Positions 1-7,114 of a stretch of DNA of 7,114 bases are shown here, piece after piece. Source of the stretch: Planctomycetota bacterium (GTDB taxonomy: Bacteria; Planctomycetota; Phycisphaerae; Phycisphaerales; Phycisphaeraceae); the NCBI GenBank assembly GCA_029267795.1, contig JAJUHR010000093.1:1-7114 (forward strand). Direction: 5' to 3'. The notes beneath the pieces were generated by a model. The model saw only the letters and a list, made by a program, of their open reading frames with translations. It ran no database searches and had not been told where the DNA came from. Within the stretch, counting starts at the first letter, position 1, and each line of letters starts with the position of its first letter. A program made the position numbers and the translations under genes.

Positions 1-710
1 GCCAGGGCCAAGTCACGGACGATGTCCTCGACGAACTTGGGGTTGTCGTAGGCGGCTTCGGTGACGAATTTCTCGTCCGGGCGTTTGAGCACGGCGTAGA
101 CCTGGGTGCTGGCGGCACGCTCCATGATGTCGAACAGGTCCTCGATCCACATGAAGCTGCCGGGGGTGAAGCGGACGCGGGCCTCGATCATGCATCGTTG
201 GTTGTGCGCCCCGTAGTCCGAGATTTCCTTGGAGCAGGGGCAGAGGCTGGTGGCGGGGCCTTTGACGCCCATCACGAAGTCCTCCTGGCCGTCGATCGTG
301 CATTCGAAGGTCACCTGGATGTCCACCATGCCGGCGGAGCCGGTGACGGGGGCGGTCTTGTGGATGAAGTACGGGAATCGCAGCTCCAGGTGGGCTTCCT
401 CGGCCTCGAGGGATTCCTTCATGTCCCGGCAGACCTCGATGATCTGGTCGGAGCGGATCTGGCCGTGGTGGCGGTTGAGCACCTCCAGGAACCGGCTCAT
501 GTGGGTGCCCTTCTGGTAGTGGGGCAGGCCGACGTACATGTTGACCTGGGCGACGGTGTGTTGGACGCCGCCCTCCCGCGGGCACCTGAGCGTGATGGGG
601 TAGACGATGTTTTTGACGCCCACCTTGTCGATGGCGATGTTGCGGGTGTCCCGGCTCGCCTGAACATCGGGCATCGGGGGCACGGCTTTGGCTTGCAGTT
701 TGGTCGGCAT
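1..710 (-). CDS. folE2: GTP cyclohydrolase FolE2 (type IB), partial at 3' end
   Basis: FolE2 converts GTP to 7,8-dihydroneopterin triphosphate, the first step of folate and also queuosine synthesis, in the cytoplasm; it replaces the zinc-dependent FolE and works with other metals. The minus strand gives 236 complete codons before the window edge. Family signatures are clear: DVQASRDTRN near residues 15-24, QKGTHMSRF at 66-74, KTAPVTG at 118-124, and the active-site block SLCPCSKEISDYGAHNQR at 155-172, which carries the metal/substrate Cys and His. LKRPDEKFVTE (208-218) and NPKFVEDIVRD (223-233) follow. About 30 residues, including the usual late His-rich segment, lie beyond the edge. I chose the ATG at 710 because GAGGG sits 8 bases before it. 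An in-frame ATG at 779 would add 23 low-complexity residues but has no ribosome binding site; one at 674 also fits the family length but has none either. Divergent from hsp20. Confidence 0.95.
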   Translation of the reverse strand, partial: MPTKLQAKAVPPMPDVQASRDTRNIAIDKVGVKNIVYPITLRCPREGGVQHTVAQVNMYVGLPHYQKGTHMSRFLEVLNRHHGQIRSDQIIEVCRDMKESLEAEEAHLELRFPYFIHKTAPVTGSAGMVDIQVTFECTIDGQEDFVMGVKGPATSLCPCSKEISDYGAHNQRCMIEARVRFTPGSFMWIEDLFDIMERAASTQVYAVLKRPDEKFVTEAAYDNPKFVEDIVRDLAL

Positions 711-811
711 GTTCAAGCCCTCTTCGAGTATCGGCTTGTGCAGGCCGGGGAGGGGGCCCGCGCCTCGTGCCCCGGCCATTGGCGATCTTAGGTTTGAGGA
801 TCGGGGGAGGC

Positions 812-839
812 AAAACGCCTCAGGCCGCTTCCGAGGCGT
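812..839 (-). terminator. Terminator-like hairpin in the folE2 leader (possible attenuator)
   Basis: Read on the minus strand, ACGCCTC (839-833) can pair with GAGGCGT (821-815). Two more G-C pairs can form inside the loop, and a short T run (815-812) follows the stem. The plus-strand side has no T run, so it is oriented with folE2. It lies about 100 bases before the folE2 ATG, with no leftward gene upstream that would need a terminator, so a leader attenuator is one reading. The U run is short, so termination strength is doubtful. Confidence 0.35.
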
Positions 840-926
840 CGGGGCTATAACCGGGGACGGGTATGGGTTGGAGCTGGGTGGTGCGCACCGGCAGCTCGGT
901 ATCGGGGCTCCCTGGCGGTGGGAGGG

Positions 927-936
927 TATCATGATA
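927..936. promoter_or_regulatory. AT-rich palindrome, candidate operator or promoter core
   Basis: TATCATGATA is a perfect 10-base palindrome in an AT-rich patch (927-945) surrounded by very GC-rich DNA. Overlapping it, GATAAT at 933-938 matches the -10 consensus in five of six positions, but no -35 lies at the right distance. It sits 68 bases before hsp20 and on the folE2 upstream side, so it could serve either direction. No regulator can be named from this alone. Confidence 0.3.
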
Positions 937-961
937 ATCAGATAAGGACCCCCTACGGCTG

Positions 962-988
962 ATACGCTCGACAGCGTGTCTGTAGACA
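962..988. promoter_or_regulatory. Two adjacent inverted repeats before hsp20
   Basis: ACGCT at 964-968 pairs with AGCGT at 973-977 around a four-base loop, extended by one G-T and one A-T pair. Directly next to it, TGTCT at 977-981 faces AGACA at 984-988 with a two-base centre, which has operator-like dyad symmetry. The second repeat ends one base short of overlapping the hsp20 ribosome binding site region. Either could be a repressor site or a small RNA structure that limits access to the ribosome binding site; short repeats like these also arise by chance. Confidence 0.25.
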
Positions 989-994
989 TGGAAA

Positions 995-1002
995 GGGAAG
1001 GA
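995..1002 (+). promoter_or_regulatory. Ribosome binding site of hsp20
   Basis: GGGAAGGA lies just before the ATG at 1005. Its GGGAAGG core gives a usable, somewhat short spacing and supports this start. A six-codon frame (ATG 988 to TGA 1006-1008) spans this site and overlaps the hsp20 start as ATGA. Confidence 0.6.
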
Positions 1003-1004
1003 CG

Positions 1005-1424
1005 ATGATCGACGCAGCACGACGTGAGGAATCCGACCCATCGATCAGCTCGATCGGTGCGGTGATCCGGTACACCTGGCACGAGCACTTCCAGGAATTT
1101 TGCCCCGAAGACACTTGGTCCCCGGCGATCAACATGTACCGCCTGCATCGACGCTTGGAGATGTGCGTGGACCTAGCGGGGGTGGAACCCCAGTCGCTGG
1201 ACGTACGGGTCGAGCCGGGGCGGCTGACCATCCGTGGCGTCAGGGTCGCGCCGGAGCCGCCGCTGAGGGCCGGTGAAGAGATGCATATTGTCGTCATGGA
1301 GATCGACCATGGGCCGTTCCGCCGAAACGTCCTGCTTCCCGAACAGGTCGACCTGACGCGCGTCCGAACGCAATACTCCAAGGGCATTTTGTGGATCAGC
1401 CTGCCGCTGCTGGAGCAGGGATGA
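1005..1424 (+). CDS. Small heat shock protein, Hsp20/alpha-crystallin family
   Basis: 139 residues. Small heat shock proteins are ATP-independent holdases that bind unfolding proteins in the cytoplasm. The alpha-crystallin domain covers about residues 38-134: it opens with WSPAINMYR (38-46), continues with LEMCVDLAGVEPQSLDVRVE (51-70) and LTIRGVR (74-80), has the hallmark strand with FRRNVLLPEQVD (105-116), and ends with the KGILWISLP strand (126-134), which matches the family G-I/V-L signature. The usual Ala of the A-x-x-x-G-I/V-L motif is replaced. Only five residues follow the last Pro, so the C-terminal extension with the IxI/V motif that drives higher oligomers is absent. Its N-terminal arm is short (about 37 residues). 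It is followed by lon after 141 bases on the same strand, suggesting a shared proteostasis operon. No HrcA or HspR site is seen. Confidence 0.85.
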   Translation: MIDAARREESDPSISSIGAVIRYTWHEHFQEFCPEDTWSPAINMYRLHRRLEMCVDLAGVEPQSLDVRVEPGRLTIRGVRVAPEPPLRAGEEMHIVVMEIDHGPFRRNVLLPEQVDLTRVRTQYSKGILWISLPLLEQG

Positions 1425-1542
1425 AACGCTGGCGGCGGTGTCGGCGCGGTAAGAGCACGGGGGGCGTGGGCGGAATGCGCGGACCATCGCCTAAGCAGCG
1501 GCGTGGAAGCGTGCGAGGGGGCGGGCGTCGATCGAATAACCG

Positions 1543-1560
1543 AGGGGACACGGGGCCCCT
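1543..1560 (+). other. GC hairpin just before lon
   Basis: AGGGG (1543-1547) can pair with CCCCT (1556-1560) around an eight-base loop; GGGGCCCC at 1552-1559 is also self-complementary. There is no T run, so it is not a standard terminator. It masks the only G-rich stretch upstream of the lon ATG at 1566, which is in any case about 18 bases away. Confidence 0.25.
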
Positions 1561-1565
1561 GATGC

Positions 1566-4184
<2,619 letters not shown>

Positions 4185-4252
4185 CAGGCGGGGGCAACCC
4201 CGGCCCACGGCTGCGGTGGCGGCTGGGGCTCTACGGATGTGCGGCAGTGCTT

Positions 4253-4882
4253 ATGATCGGTTTGCCGGTGGTACTGAACGTATTCGACCGCCGTTGTGTG
4301 GTGGTGGGTGGAGGGGCGGTGGCGCGACGCCGCGCGGCGTCGCTGCTTGAGGCGGGGGCGAGGGTCACGGTGATCGCGCCGCGGTTCGATCCCGATATCG
4401 CGGCCATGCCGGTCGAAACCGTGTCGCGACCGTACCGAACGGGCGACCTGCAGGGGGCGATGCTGGTCGTGATCGCCACAGACGACGCAGCGGTGAACGA
4501 TCAGGCGGAGGCGGAGGCCCGCCGCCTGAGTGTGCTGGTCAACCGTACTGACGATCCGGATCACAGCGATCTGAGCGTGATGGCGCACGCATACCACGGC
4601 CCGGTGACGGTGGCGGTGCATACCGGCGGGGTTTCTGCAGCGGCGGCGGCGGCGATCCGTCGGCAGCTTTCCGAGGCCCTGGACCCCGATTGGCCCGCGA
4701 TGCTTGAAGTCCTGGAGCCCTACCGCGACAGGCTGCAGCGGGCGGTGGCGGAATCGAGCAGGCGGCAGGGGTATCTGTCGAAGCTGGGCGGTCCGGAAGC
4801 GATGCGAGCGTATAAGTCCGGCGGCAAGGGGGCGTTAGAACGGCACTGCGAAAGTCTGGTCGAGCAGGCCCTACGCTCTTAG
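4253..4882 (+). CDS. Precorrin-2 dehydrogenase (siroheme synthase N-terminal domain type)
   Basis: This enzyme oxidises precorrin-2 to sirohydrochlorin with NAD on the way to siroheme; some family members also insert iron. The 209 residues cover only the CysG N-terminal (SirC/Met8-like) module, with no methyltransferase domain. The Rossmann motif VVGGGAVARRRAASLLEAGARVTVIAP (spanning about residues 17-43) is typical, followed by LVVIATDDAAVN (71-82), a VNRTD segment (96-100) matching the family N-x-x-D that carries the key Asp, and VAVHTGGVSAA (120-130) where the family normally reads TGG-x-SP; the Pro is Ala here. I chose ATG 4253 because the family's LPVVLNVFDRR start follows it directly. 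The frame stays open upstream to TTG 4178, overlapping the lon stop, and would add 25 residues with no family match. No clear ribosome binding site precedes either start. It lies 68 bases after lon and 86 before hemX. Confidence 0.85.
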   Translation: MIGLPVVLNVFDRRCVVVGGGAVARRRAASLLEAGARVTVIAPRFDPDIAAMPVETVSRPYRTGDLQGAMLVVIATDDAAVNDQAEAEARRLSVLVNRTDDPDHSDLSVMAHAYHGPVTVAVHTGGVSAAAAAAIRRQLSEALDPDWPAMLEVLEPYRDRLQRAVAESSRRQGYLSKLGGPEAMRAYKSGGKGALERHCESLVEQALRS

Positions 4883-4968
4883 ACTTTTCCAGGCCTTTGT
4901 GTAACGTGGCCTTTGCGCGCGGTTTTCAACGCCCCGTTGAGGGCTAGGCCAAGAGAGGCAACCCAGGC
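4883..4968 (+). other. Short gap with two weak hairpins
   Basis: The 86-base gap between the precorrin-2 dehydrogenase gene and hemX holds AGGCC (4891-4895) facing GGCCT (4908-4912) with a 12-base loop and only three Ts after it, and a tighter TCAACG-CCC-CGTTGA hairpin at 4926-4940 with no T run. Neither is a convincing terminator, so readthrough into hemX is likely. No clear promoter is seen. Confidence 0.35.
4953..4958 (+). promoter_or_regulatory. Ribosome binding site of hemX
   Basis: GAGAGG lies 10 bases before the ATG at 4969, an acceptable spacing that supports this start. Confidence 0.5.
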
Positions 4969-5970
4969 ATGCCTGATGCGTTAACTACCATCAGTTTGGC
5001 CTTGCTGACCCTGTTGTCGCTGGTCTCGTGGGGGCTGGCGATGGGGACGCTGAGGGGGGCTGCGCGACCGTCGGCACCAGCCCTTGTCCAGAAGGTTCTT
5101 GCGGTGGCGATCGCGATCGGGTGCGTGGCGCTGTTCATATACCGAGCGGCTATGGTGCACCAAGGGTGGCAGCCGCTGCAGGCGCACGTGGATGGTTTGT
5201 TGCTGATCGCCCCGCTGTTCGTCGCCACGGTGATTTACCTGGAAAGCCGGGCGAGGGTGCGCGGCCTGAGCGCCTTTGCCCTGCCCGTGCTGACGTTGCT
5301 GCTGGGCTGGTCGGTGTGCGCCAGCTACTGGACGTTTCACACGTTTCGGATCGATTCGTTGTGGAAGACGGTGCACCTGGCGGGCGTGTATCTTGGGACG
5401 TTGTTTTTTGCCATCGCTGCCATCGCGGGCGGGATGTTTCTCTACGTGCAAAACGGGCTGCGTCACAAGAGCGATCGCGTAGGGCTGGGTCGGCTGGCCA
5501 GCCTGGAGGCGATCGAGACGCTGATCGTGCGCACCTCCGCGCTGGGGTTTGGGCTGCTGACGCTGGGGCTGGTGACGGGGCTGGTGATCGCCACCAGCTG
5601 GCCGTCGAATCTCGGGCCGGGGTGGTGGCACTCGCAGAAGGTGCTGCTGGCGACGGCGGTGTGGCTGGTTTACGGCCTGGTGATGAACGTCAGGCACGCG
5701 AGCGTGTTCCGGGGCGCCCGGGCGGCGTGGCTGAGCATCGTGGGGCTGGCGCTGCTGATGGCAACGTTCGTGGTGGTGACAGCGCTGCCCGATGGGGGCC
5801 GCGGTCAACCCGCGGATCGTGCGCCCCCGCCAGCCGATGTCGATTCCGCCGAGACCCAGCCGCTGAACTTGGTTCCGGGGGTTCCGGGGGTCCCGGGGGT
5901 TCCAGAGGTCCCGGGCGCGTCCGAAACCGCCATGTGGGTCCACCCGGCTTTCACCTTGGAGCGTCCCTGA
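4969..5970 (+). CDS. hemX: HemX / CcsA-like cytochrome c assembly family membrane protein
   Basis: 333 residues with about eight membrane helices (roughly 5-26, 41-60, 72-91, 102-120, 136-160, 188-209, 223-241, 254-273), the layout of the HemX branch of the CcsA/CcmC superfamily. Basic residues concentrate in the loops after helices 1, 3, 5 and 7, which puts both ends outside the cytoplasm. His73, His136 and His221 then all lie at the outer ends of helices 3, 5 and 7, plausible haem-ligand positions, and PGWWHSQK (217-224) sits where CcsA has its external Trp-rich motif, without a full WWD consensus. Placement directly before hemA supports HemX; in Bacillus subtilis HemX lowers HemA levels. 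A true CcsA-type haem exporter is the alternative. The last 60 residues form a Pro-rich tail with five VPG-type repeats (302-316), beyond the usual length of about 270-280. The stop codon overlaps the hemA start by one base. Confidence 0.85.
   Translation: MPDALTTISLALLTLLSLVSWGLAMGTLRGAARPSAPALVQKVLAVAIAIGCVALFIYRAAMVHQGWQPLQAHVDGLLLIAPLFVATVIYLESRARVRGLSAFALPVLTLLLGWSVCASYWTFHTFRIDSLWKTVHLAGVYLGTLFFAIAAIAGGMFLYVQNGLRHKSDRVGLGRLASLEAIETLIVRTSALGFGLLTLGLVTGLVIATSWPSNLGPGWWHSQKVLLATAVWLVYGLVMNVRHASVFRGARAAWLSIVGLALLMATFVVVTALPDGGRGQPADRAPPPADVDSAETQPLNLVPGVPGVPGVPEVPGASETAMWVHPAFTLERP
5872..5916 (+). repeat. Five tandem 9-base units encoding VPG repeats in the hemX tail
   Basis: Units GTTCCGGGG, GTTCCGGGG, GTCCCGGGG, GTTCCAGAG and GTCCCGGGC follow each other without gaps. 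They keep the hemX frame and encode VPG-VPG-VPG-VPE-VPG. The first two units are identical and later ones differ by one to three bases, as expected for an in-frame minisatellite grown by slippage. Confidence 0.9.
5958..5961 (+). promoter_or_regulatory. Ribosome binding site of hemA inside the hemX end
   Basis: GGAG lies 8 bases before the hemA ATG at 5970, within the last codons of hemX. Stop and start share one base (TGATG), the arrangement expected for translational coupling. Confidence 0.6.
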
Positions 5971-7114
5971 TGCGGATCTTGCTGCTGAGCACGAATCACC
6001 GCACCGCACCGGTGGAGCTGCGCGAGCGGCTTGCGATCGGCGGGCCACGGCTGGAACAGGCGATCGCCCAGCTGCGGGCCGAGTTCCCCCAAAGCGAAGT
6101 GGTCGTGCTGTCCACGTGCAACCGCACCGAGCTGTACCTGGCCCGCCCGGCGGAGGCGGCCCCCAGCGCGTCGGAGGCGGTCTTGTTTCTGGCGCGGTTC
6201 TGCGGGGTGGACGCGGAGCACTTGAGCGCTGCGACGATCCACCGTGAGAACGAGCAGGCCGTGTCGCATCTGTTCCGGGTGGCCACGGGGCTGGACTCGA
6301 TGGTGCTGGGCGAGCCGCAGGTCCTGGGGCAGGTCAAGCGGGCGTACGAGCTGGCGGCGTCGCGGGGGGCAGTGGGCACGGTGCTGCACCGCGTGTTCCA
6401 AAGGGCGATCGCCGTCTCGAAGCAGGTGCGCTGCGCCACGGGGATCGACGCCGGCCGGGTGTCGGTCAGGTCGGTGGCGGCGGACTTCGCCCGGCAGATT
6501 TTCGAGCGGTTCGACGACAAGACCGTGCTGGGGATCGGCACGGGTGAGATGGCCAAGCTGACGCTGCGTCACCTGCAGGCTCTGGGGCCGCAGCGGCTGT
6601 GGGTCACCGGGCGCTGCCTCGATCGCACGCTCGCCCTGGCGGAGCACCTGGGCCTGGCGGCCCCCGCCAGCGGGGCCCGGCCTTACGAAGACCTGAACGA
6701 GATGATCGTGCAAGCGGACATCGTCCTGACCAGCACCAGCTCGGCCGAACCGATCGTCACCCGCCAGTGGCTGGGCCCGCTGCTGCGGCGGCGGCGTTCG
6801 CGCCCGCTGTTCGTGATCGACGTGGCGGTGCCCCGGAACGTCGAACCGGCGGTGGGGAACCTTAAGAACGTGTACCTGTACAACATCGACGACCTGCAAC
6901 GGGTTGTCGACCAGAGCCACGGCCAGCGGAGCCAGCAGGTGCAGCAGTGCGAAGTCATGCTGCTGGAGGCGGTGCACGGCTGCATGCAGGACCTGCGGAA
7001 TCGCGACCTGGGGCACCTGATTCGGGCTCTGCGGCAGCGATTGCACGAGCTGGGGGAGGCGGAGACCCGCCGGACGCTGCGCAAGCTCAGGGCGGCTCAG
7101 CTGGACGATCTGCC
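5970..7114 (+). CDS. hemA: Glutamyl-tRNA reductase, partial at 3' end
   Basis: HemA reduces glutamyl-tRNA(Glu) to glutamate-1-semialdehyde with NADPH, the first committed step of the C5 route to 5-aminolevulinate, hence haem and siroheme. 381 codons are present; the family usually has about 420, so the end of the C-terminal dimerisation helix is beyond the window. The catalytic domain is intact: STNHRTAPVELRE (7-19), LSTCNRTELY with the nucleophile Cys50 (47-56), His100 and GLDSMVLGEPQVLGQVK (107-123). The NADPH domain (about 170-310) has GIGTGEMAKLT (188-198) in place of the usual GAGEMG loop and VTGR where NRT-type residues are common; ADIVLTSTSS (249-258) and VIDVAVPRNVEP (282-293, Asn where Asp is usual) follow, then YNIDDLQ (304-310). 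ATG 5970 overlaps the hemX stop and has GGAG 8 bases upstream. It lies last in the visible lon - precorrin-2 dehydrogenase - hemX - hemA series. Confidence 0.96.
   Translation, partial: MRILLLSTNHRTAPVELRERLAIGGPRLEQAIAQLRAEFPQSEVVVLSTCNRTELYLARPAEAAPSASEAVLFLARFCGVDAEHLSAATIHRENEQAVSHLFRVATGLDSMVLGEPQVLGQVKRAYELAASRGAVGTVLHRVFQRAIAVSKQVRCATGIDAGRVSVRSVAADFARQIFERFDDKTVLGIGTGEMAKLTLRHLQALGPQRLWVTGRCLDRTLALAEHLGLAAPASGARPYEDLNEMIVQADIVLTSTSSAEPIVTRQWLGPLLRRRRSRPLFVIDVAVPRNVEPAVGNLKNVYLYNIDDLQRVVDQSHGQRSQQVQQCEVMLLEAVHGCMQDLRNRDLGHLIRALRQRLHELGEAETRRTLRKLRAAQLDDL

Larger units (their letters stand above)
711..1004. other. Divergent intergenic region folE2 / hsp20
   Basis: This 294-base stretch separates the leftward folE2 from the rightward hsp20-lon pair and must hold the promoters for both directions. 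I found no good -35/-10 pair on either strand. What is visible: a terminator-like hairpin at 815-839 (minus strand), TATAAC at 846-851 without a matching -35, an AT-rich palindrome at 927-936 inside GC-rich DNA, and two small inverted repeats at 962-988. No CIRCE element (TTAGCACTC/GAGTGCTAA) and no HAIR element is present, so the common HrcA and HspR controls of heat-shock genes are not evident. Open frames crossing the region look like composition-driven shadows. Confidence 0.6.

Noticed and set aside
198..791. Plus-strand open frame of 197 codons opposite folE2
   Set aside because: Antisense to FolE2, no recognisable domain; its residue bias follows from the folE2 codons.
13..813. Minus-strand open frame of 266 codons overlapping folE2
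   Set aside because: It is out of frame with the clear FolE2 motifs on the same strand and has shadow-like composition.
711..1004. CIRCE, HAIR or Zur box control of hsp20 or folE2
   Set aside because: None of the consensus repeats is present in the divergent region.
820..1041. Minus-strand 73-codon frame ending inside the 815-839 hairpin, as a possible leader peptide
   Set aside because: It overlaps the start of hsp20, is far too long for a typical leader peptide, and shows no run of regulatory codons.
4891..4940. Terminator between the precorrin-2 dehydrogenase gene and hemX
   Set aside because: The first stem has a 12-base loop and three Ts; the second lacks a T run. Both are too weak to call.
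4981..6048. Minus-strand open frame of 355 codons opposite hemX
   Set aside because: Same shadow character; the plus-strand frame has ordered membrane helices and a good start, while this one is Arg/His/Gln-rich without domains.
5805..7046. Long minus-strand open frame (413 codons) opposite hemX/hemA
   Set aside because: It lies antisense to two well-recognised genes, and its product is rich in Arg, His, Pro and Gln, typical of a shadow frame in high-GC DNA. It resembles no family.

Overview
The window is high-GC, fully bacterial DNA, densely coded, with one divergent gene start at about 711-1004. It looks chromosomal: six conserved genes, no mobile element, tRNA, rRNA or CRISPR array. The gene set (FolE2, Hsp20-Lon, precorrin-2 dehydrogenase, HemX/CcsA-like protein, HemA using the C5 route) and the codon style would fit a high-GC planctomycete of the Phycisphaerae type. 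That placement is an inference from general impression, not something the sequence proves.

Left part: folE2 (GTP cyclohydrolase of the COG1469/MptA type) runs leftward off the window edge. About 294 bases of non-coding DNA separate it from the rightward genes. This stretch holds a terminator-like hairpin on the folE2 strand, an isolated AT-rich palindrome and two small inverted repeats next to the first rightward start codon.

Middle part: a small alpha-crystallin/Hsp20 protein is followed after 141 bases by lon, a full-length ATP-dependent protease with intact ATPase and Ser-Lys protease sites plus extra tails at both ends. Together they form a protein quality-control pair.

Right part: a tetrapyrrole block. 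It comprises a single-domain precorrin-2 dehydrogenase (siroheme branch), an eight-helix HemX/CcsA-like membrane protein with a repeat-bearing proline-rich tail, and hemA (glutamyl-tRNA reductase, first committed step of 5-aminolevulinate synthesis). hemA overlaps the hemX stop codon by one base and runs off the right edge. The layout suggests an entry-point-of-haem operon in which HemX may modulate HemA, as known in Bacillus subtilis.

I found no convincing new multi-gene system. The most unusual items are the five-unit VPG tandem repeat in the HemX tail, the hairpin in the folE2 leader, the Hsp20 that lacks the usual C-terminal IxI tail, the Lon tails with an uncertain start, and the placement of lon directly before the tetrapyrrole genes (HemA is a known Lon substrate in enterics).
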